The translations under genes were made by a program, and so were the position numbers. From Arthrobacter sp. 18067 (GTDB lineage: Bacteria > Actinomycetota > Actinomycetes > Actinomycetales > Micrococcaceae), in NCBI RefSeq assembly GCF_902706295.1, contig NZ_CACSJJ010000011.1, positions 1 through 64,000 of the forward strand: a stretch of DNA of 64,000 nucleotides. Reading direction: 5' to 3'. Below the pieces are notes generated by a model. It was not told the DNA's origin, did no database searches, and was given only the letters and a program-made list of their open reading frames with translations. Shown one piece after another: positions 25,670-35,045 of the stretch; the stretch's first letter is position 1; every line of letters begins with the position of its first letter.

Positions 25670-26854
25670 CTAACCGTCCAGCGACTTCAGCGCTTGCTCG
25701 AGGTCGGACCAGAGGTCTTCCACGTTCTCGATTCCGACGCTCAAGCGGACCAGGTTCTCCGGAACGCTGAGCGGCTCGGCCGTGTGACGGCGTCGGCGTT
25801 CAATCAAGGACTCCACCCCGCCAAGGGACGTGGCCGGAAGCCAAAGCTCCAACGCGCGGACCAGTTCGTCTGCGGCGTCGGCACCACTGCGGTGCTCGTC
25901 GCCCGCGATCTGGATGCAGAGAATGGAGCCGAAGCCTTTCATCTGCACTTTGGCCCGCTCGTGGCCGGGATCGGCAGGGAGACCCGGGTAGCGGATGGTT
26001 TCGACGCGGGGGTGGGTGCTGAGGCGTTCTGCAAGCGTCGCGGCCGATGCCTGCGAACGTTCGATCCGAAGCGCCAAGGTGCGGAGGCCACGCAATGCCA
26101 GCCAGGCTTCGAACGGGCCGGCGATTCCACCGTGGATGATGCGATGGTGCAGAAGCGTGGCGCGCAGCTCCGGGTTGGACGTGACGAGAGCACCCAAGAC
26201 AACGTCCGAATGCCCGGCCAGGTACTTGGTCACCGAGTGGAGAACGACGTCGGAACCCAGGCTGAGCGGCTGCTGCACCAGTGGTGTAGAGAAGGTGTTG
26301 TCCGTGACCACGATGGCGCCGACGGCGTGGGCGGCATCGGTGAGGGCGCGGATATCGGCGATGCCGAGCATGGGGTTGGTGGGGCTTTCCAGCCAGAGGA
26401 GGTCTGCCTTCTTGCCGCCTTCAGGGCTGATGAGCGCCTTCACGGCATCGGTGTCCGCGATGTCCACGGTGCGCAGTTCCAGGAAGCCCTTCTCTGCCAG
26501 TTCCGTTGCCATCACGAGCGAACCCGCATAGCTGTGGGACGGCATCACGACGACGCCACCGGCAGGTACCAGGGAGAGGGCCGAACTGACTGCCGCGAGA
26601 CCCGATGCGTAGAGCAGCCCGGGGAGGGTGGCGCCCTCCAGCTTGGCCAGCGCGTCCTCGAACGGATCCCAGGTGGGGTTGGCGTAGCGTCCGTAGCCGC
26701 GGTCTCCGTCACCCAGCGCACCGGTTCCAAAGTATGTGGAGGACAAGACGATGGGTGGATTCACCGGCTCATCGTGGGCGCGCTCGGGGCGGCCAGCCGC
26801 AACCACAACGGTTTCCGGAGACAATTCGGCGGCGTGCTGATCGGAAAGGCTCAT
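25670..26854 (-). CDS. Cys/Met metabolism PLP-dependent enzyme (cystathionine gamma-synthase/lyase type)
   Basis: A 394-residue cytoplasmic enzyme of the trans-sulfuration family. The PLP lysine lies in SVTKYLAGHSDVVLGAL; YGRYANPTW, LLYASGLAAVSSAL and ESPTNPMLGIADI are family motifs. SLGGVESLIERRRRHT near the C-terminus is typical of cystathionine gamma-synthases/lyases. Sequence alone does not distinguish synthase from lyase. The ATG is 6 bases after TACGCT, suggesting a leaderless transcript. Divergent from tmk. Confidence 0.88.
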   Translation of the reverse strand: MSLSDQHAAELSPETVVVAAGRPERAHDEPVNPPIVLSSTYFGTGALGDGDRGYGRYANPTWDPFEDALAKLEGATLPGLLYASGLAAVSSALSLVPAGGVVVMPSHSYAGSLVMATELAEKGFLELRTVDIADTDAVKALISPEGGKKADLLWLESPTNPMLGIADIRALTDAAHAVGAIVVTDNTFSTPLVQQPLSLGSDVVLHSVTKYLAGHSDVVLGALVTSNPELRATLLHHRIIHGGIAGPFEAWLALRGLRTLALRIERSQASAATLAERLSTHPRVETIRYPGLPADPGHERAKVQMKGFGSILCIQIAGDEHRSGADAADELVRALELWLPATSLGGVESLIERRRRHTAEPLSVPENLVRLSVGIENVEDLWSDLEQALKSLDG

Positions 26855-26860
26855 GGTTTC

Positions 26861-26866
26861 AGCGTA
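26861..26866 (-). promoter_or_regulatory. Putative leaderless -10 box of the PLP enzyme gene
   Basis: TACGCT on the minus strand ends 6 bases before the ATG at 26854. Confidence 0.3.
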
Positions 26867-26925
26867 GTCGCGGCCCCAGCTGTGGATGAAAGGCGTTACG
26901 CGCCTTTGATGTCAGGGAAGCTCGG

Positions 26926-26931
26926 TAGGCT
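26926..26931 (+). promoter_or_regulatory. Putative leaderless -10 box of tmk
   Basis: TAGGCT ends 6 bases before the GTG start at 26938. No ribosome binding site is present. Confidence 0.35.
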
Positions 26932-26937
26932 AGACGC

Positions 26938-27597
26938 GTGAGTATTCAGAGCCCAGGTCTTTTCATCGCCTTCGAAGGCGGGGACGGAGCGGGCAAGTCC
27001 ACCCAAGCCGCCCGGCTCTCTGACGCCCTTGAGTCGCGGGGATTTTCCGTGCTGCGCACCCGCGAGCCCGGCGGCACGCCCATTGGCGAGAAGTTGCGCT
27101 CCTTGGTTTTGGACCACGGCCATGGCACCATCGATGCCCGCACCGAAGCCCTCATGTTTGCCGCCGCCCGCGCCGCCCATGCCAGCCAGGTGATCCGTCC
27201 CGCCCTTGCTGGGGGGTCGGTGGTCATCACTGACCGCTACATCGACTCGTCAGTGGCGTATCAGGGTGCTGGACGTGGCCTGGGTGCCGAAGGCGTTTTG
27301 ACACTGAATGATTGGGCCACGGAAGGCCTGCATCCGGACCTGACGGTACTGCTCGACGTCGACCCCTCCGACGGCCGCCGTCGACGGACCGCCGGGGACG
27401 CCACCGAAGACAGGCTCGAATCCGAGCCTGATGCTTTCCACTCCGCCATCCGCCACGCGTTCCTGGACCTCGCAGAAGCTTCGCCGTCGGGCTACCTTGT
27501 CCTGCCGGCAAGCGCGGACATCGACACCCTCGCCGCGGAGATCCTGGATCGGGTGGAGTCCCTGCTGGCTGACCGTGTTCCCGGCGACCGTTCGTGA
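26938..27597 (+). CDS. tmk: Thymidylate kinase
   Basis: Phosphorylates dTMP to dTDP for DNA synthesis. 219 residues. P-loop EGGDGAGKSTQ (residues 14-24), dTMP-binding TREPGGTPIGEKLR, and DRYIDSSVAYQGAGRGLG with the DRY motif are all present. The GTG start fits a leaderless transcript. The stop overlaps the holB start (GTGA), the usual tmk-holB arrangement. Confidence 0.96.
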   Translation: MSIQSPGLFIAFEGGDGAGKSTQAARLSDALESRGFSVLRTREPGGTPIGEKLRSLVLDHGHGTIDARTEALMFAAARAAHASQVIRPALAGGSVVITDRYIDSSVAYQGAGRGLGAEGVLTLNDWATEGLHPDLTVLLDVDPSDGRRRRTAGDATEDRLESEPDAFHSAIRHAFLDLAEASPSGYLVLPASADIDTLAAEILDRVESLLADRVPGDRS

Positions 27598-28745
27598 GCG
27601 TCTGGGACGACCTTCAGGGGCAGGCGCCCGTCGTTGCGCAATTGAAGCAGGCTGCGCAGGGCGAAACCGGCCTCACCCATGCGTGGCTTTTTACGGGACC
27701 TCCTGGATCCGGCCGTTCCAACGCGGCCAAGGCCTTCGCCGCGGCCTTGAACTGCGAGCAGGACGACGTCGCCCTTCGAGGCTGCGGCGAGTGCGCAGCG
27801 TGCCACACCATCCTTGGCGAGACGCATTCCGATGTGACATTCGTGCGGACCGAGAAAGTCACCATCACCATTGACGAAGCCCGCGAACTGGTGTCCAAGG
27901 CGGGCGACCGGCCTGCCACCGGCCGGTGGCGGATCATTGTGGTGGAGGACGCGGACCGCATGGCCGAGCGCACCACCAACGTCCTGCTGAAGGCGATCGA
28001 GGAACCCACGCCCCGCACCATCTGGATGCTGTGTGCCCCCTCCCCCGCCGACGTCCTGGTCACCATCCGTTCACGATGCCGTCCGGTGAGCCTCCGGCTT
28101 CCGCCGGCGTCCGACGTCGCCGATCTCCTGGTCAGGCGCGACGGCGTCGATCGCCAACTCGCTGACATTGCGGCCCGCGCCGCCCAAAGCCATATCGGCA
28201 TCGCCAGGCGACTGGCCCGGGACGCCGATGCGCGGCAACGCCGTTTGGATACGGTCCGGATTCCGCTGGGCCTTCGAGGCGTCACCGCTGCGGTGATGAT
28301 GGCCGAGAAGCTGGTCAAGATTGCCACCGACGAGGCCAACAGCTCCAATGACGAACGTGACGCCGCGGAGAAGATTGCGCTGCTGGCGAGCCTCGGTGCC
28401 CCCGAGTCCGGCACGTTGCCGCCCTCCATGCGCAGCCAGGTCAGGCAGCTTGAGGACGACCAGAAACGCCGGGCAAAACGCTCCATCACTGACTCGCTGG
28501 ACCGCACCCTCACTGATCTGTTGTCCTTCTACAGGGATGTACTGATCATCCAGCTGGGGAACGCCGTGGAACTGGTCAACGTTGAGCTCAAGAGCGATCT
28601 TGAAGAATACGCAGGCCACTCCACCCCCGAAACCACGTTGGCCCGGATGGACGCCATCAACAAAGCCCGCGTCCGTATCACCACCACCAATGTGGCCCCG
28701 CTGTTGGCGGTCGAGTCCATGGCCACGAGCCTCATCCAGCAATAG
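27594..28745 (+). CDS. holB: DNA polymerase III subunit delta'
   Basis: A clamp-loader subunit of 383 residues. AAA+ fold with an atypical P-loop FTGPPGSGRSNAAKAF, the four-Cys zinc module (CGECAACHTI with a preceding Cys), DADRMAERTTNVLLKAIEEPTP (sensor region) and SRCRPVSLRLP. The C-terminal part is extended and helical. The GTG start overlaps the tmk stop by 4 bases. Confidence 0.93.
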   Translation: MSVWDDLQGQAPVVAQLKQAAQGETGLTHAWLFTGPPGSGRSNAAKAFAAALNCEQDDVALRGCGECAACHTILGETHSDVTFVRTEKVTITIDEARELVSKAGDRPATGRWRIIVVEDADRMAERTTNVLLKAIEEPTPRTIWMLCAPSPADVLVTIRSRCRPVSLRLPPASDVADLLVRRDGVDRQLADIAARAAQSHIGIARRLARDADARQRRLDTVRIPLGLRGVTAAVMMAEKLVKIATDEANSSNDERDAAEKIALLASLGAPESGTLPPSMRSQVRQLEDDQKRRAKRSITDSLDRTLTDLLSFYRDVLIIQLGNAVELVNVELKSDLEEYAGHSTPETTLARMDAINKARVRITTTNVAPLLAVESMATSLIQQ

Positions 28746-28753
28746 GAGAATCC

Positions 28754-30349
28754 ATGAAGTCCGCACCCCGCCGGTCCGCCGACGCCCCTTCAAGGGACCG
28801 GTCTGCCCGGCGTGGGGCCGGCCGCGGCTTCGTGGCGACGTGTGTTGCCGTTGCAGCCGCGCTGGTGCTGAGCGCCTGCACTGTACCGTTCCTGCCAACG
28901 CCCACGGCCAAGCCGTCCACCAGCACCGTGGATCCCTCCATCGCAGCCTCAGCGCCCAAGGGCTTGGAGAAGTTCTATTCACAGCCGGTGGAGTGGAGCT
29001 CCTGCGAGGACGGCTTCCAGTGCGGCAAAGTCCAGGTACCCAAGGACTACGCCAACCCGGCGTCCGGGGAAATCACACTCGCCGTCATCAAGTTGCCCAG
29101 TACCGGCAACAAACAGGGGTCAATCCTGGTCAACCCCGGCGGTCCCGGCGGCTCCGGGGTGGACTACATCAAGGATGCCGGCAACACCAATTTCACCGAG
29201 AAACTGAAGTCCAACTTCGACCTCGTCGGCTTCGATCCCCGTGGCGTGAAACGCTCCGCCCCCGTCACGTGCATGACCGATGCCGAACGTGACGCTGCCC
29301 GCGAAAAGGTGTTCCGGAAGAACACCGACGAGGGTCTGGAGGCTGCACTGGCCTTCAACAAGTCCTTCGCCGAGCAGTGCTCTGAGCAGACCGGGGATGT
29401 GCTGGGGCACATTGATACCGTGAGCGCGGCCAAGGACCTGGACATCCTGCGCGCCGTGGTCAACGATGCCAAGCTCAACTACCTTGGCTTCTCCTACGGC
29501 ACCTTCCTTGGATCCACTTATGCTGCACTCTTCCCGGACAACGTTGGCCACCTCGTCCTGGATGGCGCCGTGGATCCGTCCATCACCAACGAGGAACTGA
29601 CCGCCGGACAGGCCCGGGCGTTCGAAAGGGCCATCCACACCTACGTGGCCAGCTGCCAGGGACAGAACCAGTGCCCGCTGAGCGGCTCCGTGGACAACGG
29701 AGTCCAGGAAATCAGGGACCTCATCAACGCCGTGGACCAGAACCCCCAGACCGCCAAGGATGGCCGTTTGGTGACCAGCAACGACTTCGTCAACGGCCTC
29801 ATCCTGCCCCTTTACAACGATCAAAGCTGGCCGGCCCTCACCCAAGCCCTGGAGAGCGCCTTTTCCGGTGATGTGTCCCAGATGATGCGGCTTGCCGATC
29901 TGGGCGCCGACCGCGAACCCAATGGCACGTACAGCTCAAACTCGGCTTTCGCGTTCCAGGCCATCAACTGCCTGGACTACCCCATGGTTACTGACACTGC
30001 CGGCATGCGGGCCGAGGAAGCACGCCTTATCCAGGACTCCCCCACGTTCGGCTCGTTCTTCGCTTACGGCGGGGTCAACTGCAAGGACTGGCCCTACAAG
30101 AACACCCGCACGCCCGCGCCCGTTGAATACAACGGGTCCGCTCCCATCGTGGTGGTGGGCACCACCGGCGACCCCGCCACTCCCCTGGAGTGGTCCCAGT
30201 CGCTGCGCAAGCAGTTGGAAAACGCCTCACTGGTCACCTGGGAAGGTGAGGGGCACACCGCCTACGGCCGCTCGAACTCCTGCGTCAGCACCGCCGTCGA
30301 CGAGTATTTTGTTGATGGCAAGCTGCCACAGGATGGCCTCAAGTGCTAG
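28754..30349 (+). CDS. Secreted alpha/beta hydrolase lipoprotein (TAP-like tripeptidyl aminopeptidase)
   Basis: A 531-residue lipoprotein with lipobox LVLSAC (Cys42). The alpha/beta-hydrolase fold has the oxyanion region VNPGGPGGSG, nucleophile Ser247 in LGFSYGTFLG, an Asp in VVGTTGDPATP and His in GEGHTAYGRS, and the C-terminal TAP-like domain rich in Cys. It resembles Streptomyces secreted tripeptidyl aminopeptidases (SlpD/SlpE type). It probably trims peptides outside the cell. AGGAG precedes the ATG; the gene is 8 bases after holB. Its stop shares the palindromic CTAG with the convergent HAD gene. Confidence 0.88.
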   Translation: MKSAPRRSADAPSRDRSARRGAGRGFVATCVAVAAALVLSACTVPFLPTPTAKPSTSTVDPSIAASAPKGLEKFYSQPVEWSSCEDGFQCGKVQVPKDYANPASGEITLAVIKLPSTGNKQGSILVNPGGPGGSGVDYIKDAGNTNFTEKLKSNFDLVGFDPRGVKRSAPVTCMTDAERDAAREKVFRKNTDEGLEAALAFNKSFAEQCSEQTGDVLGHIDTVSAAKDLDILRAVVNDAKLNYLGFSYGTFLGSTYAALFPDNVGHLVLDGAVDPSITNEELTAGQARAFERAIHTYVASCQGQNQCPLSGSVDNGVQEIRDLINAVDQNPQTAKDGRLVTSNDFVNGLILPLYNDQSWPALTQALESAFSGDVSQMMRLADLGADREPNGTYSSNSAFAFQAINCLDYPMVTDTAGMRAEEARLIQDSPTFGSFFAYGGVNCKDWPYKNTRTPAPVEYNGSAPIVVVGTTGDPATPLEWSQSLRKQLENASLVTWEGEGHTAYGRSNSCVSTAVDEYFVDGKLPQDGLKC

Positions 30350-31077
30350 CGGTGCCTGGCTTCGCGCTTCTCCACCAGCAGTGGGAGTTGCTTGATGGAA
30401 TCCACGACGACGGTGGCGCCGGCCGCGCGTAGCGTCGCCTCCGAATGCGAGCCCGTCAGCACGCCGGCGATGAGGGATGCACCTGAACGGATGCCTGACA
30501 GCATGTCCGAACTCGTGTCGCCCACCACGGCCACCTCGCGAACGTCGTCAAGGTCCAAGGCGAGCACGGCAGTCAGGATCATGTCCGGGTAAGGCCGTCC
30601 ACGTCCGGCATCGGCAGGGCACAAGCTGAGGTCGGCCAAGCCCATCCAGCCCAGGGATTCGAGGACCATGTTCTGTGTGTGGCGGCCGAACCCTGTTGCC
30701 AGGCAAACCTGCATGCCGGACTCACGCATCCACAGGATGGCGTCCTCCGCGCCCGGAATGGCGTGGACACCGCCGTCGTCGATCATTTCGTCGTACGCCT
30801 TCTCGAAAACCTTGTTGGCGCTGGCTGCCACCTCTGCGTCGTCGAAGAGGTGGCTGAACACGGTCATTTTCGAAAAGCCCATGGTGTCGCGGGCGTATCC
30901 CAACATGCTCTCGAACCTGCTGCTGCCCGGCTCGATGCCATGTTCCACCAGCGCCCGGGACATGGCCCGCTCCGTGCGGCCATCATCGGTGATGGTTGTC
31001 CCCACCATGTCCACCACTGCAAGCCGCAGCCGATTGGGTGTTTGGCTGGTGTCCCTGGTGAATGCGTCCCCGGTCAT
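30346..31077 (-). CDS. Phosphonatase-like HAD hydrolase
   Basis: A 243-residue HAD-superfamily protein. Motif I is VVDMVGTTI with Asp23 and a Met-Val-Gly-Thr pattern seen in phosphonoacetaldehyde hydrolase-like proteins. Motif II lies in LATGFGRHTQNM, and motif III/IV in GRGRPYPDMIL and VVGDTSSDMLSGIRSGA. The cap Lys needed for true phosphonoacetaldehyde hydrolysis is not obvious, so another phosphate ester is possible. The ATG at 31077 has AAGGAG 7 bases upstream; the longer frame to 31200 is not supported. Confidence 0.85.
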   Translation of the reverse strand: MTGDAFTRDTSQTPNRLRLAVVDMVGTTITDDGRTERAMSRALVEHGIEPGSSRFESMLGYARDTMGFSKMTVFSHLFDDAEVAASANKVFEKAYDEMIDDGGVHAIPGAEDAILWMRESGMQVCLATGFGRHTQNMVLESLGWMGLADLSLCPADAGRGRPYPDMILTAVLALDLDDVREVAVVGDTSSDMLSGIRSGASLIAGVLTGSHSEATLRAAGATVVVDSIKQLPLLVEKREARHR

Positions 31078-31293
31078 TGAGCGGCTCCTTCGGCTTGTCT
31101 GTGTGGCGGGTGTAGCCCGCCACAGCTGATTCCCCAGCTTCCGGCGGCAGGGAAACGCCCGCCTGAACCCGGCCCGACCGGCGGGTGAACATCCCCGCAA
31201 CGGCCGCCGCCGCCCTCGTTTTGACCCGGGTGCGGTGCCTCTATTACAGTTATGTCTTGCGTGATCGCCCGGGAAACCGGTGATGAACGCGGT

Positions 31294-31366
31294 GCTTCCT
31301 TAGCTCAGTCGGTAGAGCGTTTCACTCGTAATGAAAAGGTCATCAGTTCGATTCTGATAGGAAGCT
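31294..31366 (+). tRNA. tRNA-Thr (CGT)
   Basis: A complete cloverleaf: acceptor GCTTCCT/AGGAAGC, D-arm GCTC/GAGC, anticodon stem TTTCA/TGAAA with loop CTCGTAA (anticodon CGT, codon ACG), T-arm ATCAG/CTGAT with TTCGATT loop. 73 bases; the 3' CCA is not encoded. Confidence 0.95.
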
Positions 31367-31371
31367 CAGAA

Positions 31372-31407
31372 AAAAACCCCGCTGGTTCGTTGAACCAGCG
31401 GGGTTTT
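31372..31407. terminator. Terminator after tRNA-Thr
   Basis: A strong stem of about 17 bp (A-tract plus CCCCGCTGGTTC paired with GAACCAGCGGGG plus T-tract) lies a few bases after the tRNA. The flanking A and T runs make it work for both strands, so it can also end the convergent DUF3592 gene. Confidence 0.85.
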
Positions 31408-31420
31408 TGCTTGCCCGGCT

Positions 31421-31852
31421 TCACCCCAGCGGGAAGACGCCAATAAACCAGAAGGAGCCAAGGGCCAACAGTCCAAAGACTGGTGCCAGGCAACCGATAA
31501 GCAGTCGGGACTCCTTTACCGGCTGGAACGACTGGTTAGGATCCTCCGGGTTGTATGCCACCTGGAGCGGCGAGCCTGGCAAGGGCTCATTCGCCAAAGA
31601 CACCTCGGATTCCCCCAAGTAGACCACCCCACGCGGGTCACGGAATTCATAGCGGGGCCAGAAGCGCCGGTTGCGGCTGCTGTTGCCTACTCCACTTGTC
31701 CACCCGGCCCGGCTCCCGGTCACTGTGGCCAGGGCTTTGGGCCAGGTGGTGATCAGCCTTTCCTTCTCGCGGGATTTCCGGTAGCTGCGGACCAAGGCCC
31801 AGATGACGCCTGCAACGAACAGCATCCACACGATGTACAGCACAATCTTCAC
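31421..31852 (-). CDS. DUF3592-like membrane protein
   Basis: A 143-residue protein with a membrane helix at 4-22, a soluble middle (ATVTGSRAGWTSG, RYEFRDPRGVVYLGESEVSL, LQVAYNPEDPNQSFQP) and a second helix at about 118-138. The fold pattern and the YNPEDP motif match DUF3592 proteins. Function unknown. The GTG start has a G-rich ribosome binding region upstream. It stands alone between the M20 hydrolase and the tRNA. Confidence 0.7.
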   Translation of the reverse strand: MKIVLYIVWMLFVAGVIWALVRSYRKSREKERLITTWPKALATVTGSRAGWTSGVGNSSRNRRFWPRYEFRDPRGVVYLGESEVSLANEPLPGSPLQVAYNPEDPNQSFQPVKESRLLIGCLAPVFGLLALGSFWFIGVFPLG

Positions 31853-31927
31853 GTAGTTCCCCCAGTTGAGTCCCCACGATTATGTCAGGGGTCAGCGATG
31901 GGCGGCCGGCAAGCGCCACACAAGTCC

Positions 31928-33166
31928 TCACCCGCGATGCTCACCCAGCCGGGACATCAGCACTGCGACGGCGGCAGATACTCCCCCGGCCAGCGATCCT
32001 TCCAGTTCCGGCGCGAAGAACGGCGAATGGTTCACGGGGATGGGACCAGGTCCGTCATGTCCGGCCGCGGGCGTGCCGCCGAACATCCAGAACACTGACG
32101 GCACACCAATCGCGGTACCCAGATGCCCGAAATCCTCGCTGCCCATCATGGGCGGGGTGATTTCCACTGCCTCAGCGCCCAGCGCAAGCCGCAGGGCCTC
32201 AATGACGGGAGGAACGGCGTCGGGATCGTTGAAGCACTGGGGGAAGCGGTACATTTCCTCGATGGTCGGTGCGGGCGCCCCGGACGCGTCGGCTTCTGCC
32301 GCGATGATGCGGCGGACGGCGGCGAGGACCTGGCCGCGGACGTCCTCATCAAAGGTGCGGATGTTCAGAGTGAACTCGGCGGAGGCCGGGATGATGTTCT
32401 CCTTGAGGCCCGCATGGAACGTCCCGACCGTCACGACGGCGGCCTTCCGTGGATCCAGCTCGCGGGACACAATCCCTTGCAGCCGGGTGACCATGTGCGC
32501 GGCCATCACGATGGGATCAATGGAATCCTGCGGCTGCGAACCGTGCGATTGCTGGCCGTGCACCGTGACCCTGAGCGAATCTGCCATGGCCGCCACCGGC
32601 CCGCTGGAAATCGCAACCGTACCCACCGGCCGCGGCATGACGTGCTGCCCGAAGACCACTTCAGGCCGCGGCGCCTTGTCCCACAGACCGTCGTCGAGCA
32701 TGGCGAGAGCGCCGGCCGCCGTCTCTTCGCCGGGCTGGAAGATCAACACCAGCGTCCCAGCCCAGGCACCCGGGTTCCCCGCAAGCAGTTCGGCGGCACC
32801 CAGCAGGCTGGCCACGTGGGTGTCGTGGCCGCAGCCGTGCATGACCGGAACCACCGTGCCATCAGGCAGTGTGCCTGTGTCCGTGCTGGCATAGTCCAGC
32901 CCGGTAGCTTCCTCAATGGGGAGGCCATCCGAATCGGCGCGGAAGGCCACCACGGGTCCGTCACCGTTTCGCAGGACTCCCACCACCCCTGTCCCGCCGC
33001 AGCGGAAGTGCTCAACGCCCAGGCCGTCCAGTTGTTCCTCGATCAACGCGGCCGTTGCGTACTCCTGCATGGACAGTTCCGGATGTGCGTGGAGGTGCCG
33101 GTACAGGGAGTGCAGCTTGGCGGTCTGTTCGGAGTCGAGTTGAAGGGCGGTGGCTGTTGAAGTCAT
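31928..33166 (-). CDS. M20 family metallo-amidohydrolase
   Basis: A 412-residue two-zinc or manganese hydrolase of the M20D (hippurate hydrolase, N-acyl amino acid amidohydrolase) type. Motifs: HAHPELSMQEY, FRADSDGLPI, MHGCGHDTHVASLLG with metal-binding Cys/His, QPGEETAAGA with the catalytic Glu, and GSEDFGH near the end. It removes acyl groups from amino acids or amides. It is the last gene of an operon with two membrane proteins, opposite an amidase, so it may hydrolyse what the membrane proteins import. Confidence 0.9.
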   Translation of the reverse strand: MTSTATALQLDSEQTAKLHSLYRHLHAHPELSMQEYATAALIEEQLDGLGVEHFRCGGTGVVGVLRNGDGPVVAFRADSDGLPIEEATGLDYASTDTGTLPDGTVVPVMHGCGHDTHVASLLGAAELLAGNPGAWAGTLVLIFQPGEETAAGALAMLDDGLWDKAPRPEVVFGQHVMPRPVGTVAISSGPVAAMADSLRVTVHGQQSHGSQPQDSIDPIVMAAHMVTRLQGIVSRELDPRKAAVVTVGTFHAGLKENIIPASAEFTLNIRTFDEDVRGQVLAAVRRIIAAEADASGAPAPTIEEMYRFPQCFNDPDAVPPVIEALRLALGAEAVEITPPMMGSEDFGHLGTAIGVPSVFWMFGGTPAAGHDGPGPIPVNHSPFFAPELEGSLAGGVSAAVAVLMSRLGEHRG

Positions 33167-33232
33167 GGTTCCTGTCTTCCTGGTTCTGTTTGTCAGGGCG
33201 CGGTTCGGGCTGGGTGAGGGAGCGCTGCGGGG

Positions 33233-33973
33233 CTACTCGATGTGGATGGGCTTCACTTCAGTGATAGTGGTTTTGCCGCGGAAGAACCACGCCAGCAGGA
33301 TGGTGCCCAGGACGGCAATGGCGGTGGACACCATTGCGAGCGATGGCACCAGGGGCAGCAGGACGAACACGACGACGGCCGAGACCAGCAGGGCGAACAC
33401 GGTGGTGCGGGGCTGCTTCATGGACACGATTGCCTGAACCAGGACGGCACCTAGAACGGTGGGCAGCACATACAGCCGGGTGACGAGCAGAACCGACGGG
33501 GGAATGACGCTGATGAGCCAACTGCCGAGCAGCCCAACGAAGATCGCCAGCGAGATCAGGTGGACCGCAGCAGCACCACAGATAGCCACGACGGCGGCGA
33601 GCTCGGCGCGCTTGCTGCCCGGCTTTGCGCCGATATTGGTTTGCGCGATGAGGGCAGCAGGCAGGAGTTTGTTGGAGATGTTGCCAATCATGAACGCCTG
33701 GTACATCGCGGCCGGACCCAGAATCGGATAGTACGTCAATGGCTCGACGATCCAGATGATGCCGAACGTGGCGGCCACTGCGGCGAAGGCAATCCAAAGC
33801 TGTCCAGGGCCTATGTCCAGGCCAGTACCGAAGACAAGGTACAGAGGGCCGGCCACGGAGATCAGCAAGCCGCAGATCATGGTGATCTGGCCCCATCGGG
33901 AGGTGGTGCGGCTGAAGTCGGCCATGGCGGTGTTGTTGTCGGGGGTGGTGGGAGCGGAAGTGATGGAAGACAT
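33233..33973 (-). CDS. Multi-pass membrane protein, partner of DUF5058 protein
   Basis: A 246-residue protein with about six hydrophobic segments (starting at residues about 35, 60, 85, 125, 160 and 190) and a charged C-terminus. I do not recognise a characterised family. It is encoded between a DUF5058 protein and an M20 amidohydrolase on one transcript; similar pairs may form a transporter. The ATG at 33973 has AAGGA 9 bases upstream. The upstream frame to 34174 overlaps the DUF5058 gene and is rejected. Confidence 0.75.
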   Translation of the reverse strand: MSSITSAPTTPDNNTAMADFSRTTSRWGQITMICGLLISVAGPLYLVFGTGLDIGPGQLWIAFAAVAATFGIIWIVEPLTYYPILGPAAMYQAFMIGNISNKLLPAALIAQTNIGAKPGSKRAELAAVVAICGAAAVHLISLAIFVGLLGSWLISVIPPSVLLVTRLYVLPTVLGAVLVQAIVSMKQPRTTVFALLVSAVVVFVLLPLVPSLAMVSTAIAVLGTILLAWFFRGKTTITEVKPIHIE

Positions 33974-34025
33974 GAGGGGTGTTCCTTTCGTGCTCAAAGT
34001 CCGGGGCTGAAGGCGGGAGGTGGGA

Positions 34026-34775
34026 TCAGGCGCCGACAGCGAGGTAGGCAGTGCCCAGCCCGATGACGATGGAGATGCCGAGCCCCCACTCACGCAGCCA
34101 ACTCTTGCCGAGCTTCTTGGCCAGCAGCAGGCAGGTGCCCATGACCGCGGCGGAGACGGCGAAGGACAACACATGGATCCCTGACTTGGGCAGTTCCGTG
34201 AGCCCCAGACAGGAGAAGGCTCCGATCAGGGCGGCGGCTGGGACGATGGCCATGGCGGCCGGGTTCACGGATCGGATCTTGGCGTCGCCCTTTCGCAGGA
34301 CCGGGGTCAGGATCAGGGTGGCGAGCATCCACATCGCTCCGCCAATGCTCATGGCGAAGAAGGCGACAGCGAAGACACTTTGCGTATAGCTGGCATCGCC
34401 GAGCTTGGCGCCCATGGAACCGGCGGCGATACCCGCGGCGGACACGTCGTAGGCAGCCGAACCGATCAACCCAATCCTGGAGAGCACGGCCGGCGCGCCG
34501 AAGAGGCCGAGCAGCGCAATAGCGACGAGAGAAACTGCCAGGGAGGGGCCAATGGCCGATACAGCGCCCGAGCGGAACGAGGTCTTGATGTCCTGCGTGC
34601 TCATGTCCACGGATGGGGCGGCAGTCCGGGCAGCTTTCATGAAGATGACGGACTGAATGATGATCACGCCGAACACGCCTGCCACGCAGATCCACAGGAC
34701 GGGATTGTTGGCGATGGCCATGATGTCGGTGGAATCGTTGGGGGCGAGCGGTTGAAGAGCCAGGGGTTGATGCAT
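34026..34775 (-). CDS. DUF5058 family membrane protein
   Basis: A 249-residue protein with about six membrane segments, the first at AIANNPVLWICVAGVFGVIIIQSVIF. The conserved cytoplasmic stretch DIKTSFRSGAVSAIGPSLAV identifies DUF5058. The family has no proven role, but its members often sit beside amidohydrolases; a transport role is inferred from context. The ATG at 34775 has GGAGG 5 bases upstream. First gene of the operon, divergent from the amidase. Confidence 0.8.
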   Translation of the reverse strand: MHQPLALQPLAPNDSTDIMAIANNPVLWICVAGVFGVIIIQSVIFMKAARTAAPSVDMSTQDIKTSFRSGAVSAIGPSLAVSLVAIALLGLFGAPAVLSRIGLIGSAAYDVSAAGIAAGSMGAKLGDASYTQSVFAVAFFAMSIGGAMWMLATLILTPVLRKGDAKIRSVNPAAMAIVPAAALIGAFSCLGLTELPKSGIHVLSFAVSAAVMGTCLLLAKKLGKSWLREWGLGISIVIGLGTAYLAVGA

Positions 34776-35045
34776 GGGAACCTCCGGTGTTGGCCCCTCG
34801 GCAAGTCCACATCCGAACCACGCTGTTCGCATCAGATGCTCTGGGGAAAATCCTACCCAGCGACCAGATCGGCCAGTGGGTTACCAACACCTTCTGCTAT
34901 GAGCCGGATCACACACAATAGCTGACGGAATCAGCCTTCAATGTGGCCGAATCAGTCAAAGCTTGCCTTTCATTGTTTCAGGACTTCCCCCACCGCATGT
35001 GACCCGGCACACTTTCAGGCAGTAGCAATCCAGCAAAGGAGCACC
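34776..35045. other. Divergent intergenic region DUF5058 / amidase
   Basis: 270 bases that must hold promoters for both divergent units and probably sites for the Lrp-type regulator encoded at the end of the cluster. I see no unambiguous promoter or repeat. Confidence 0.4.

Noticed and set aside
25670..26854. Methionine- or SAM-responsive riboswitch upstream of the PLP enzyme
   Set aside because: Only 83 bases separate it from tmk and they lack SAM-riboswitch elements; a leaderless start fits better.
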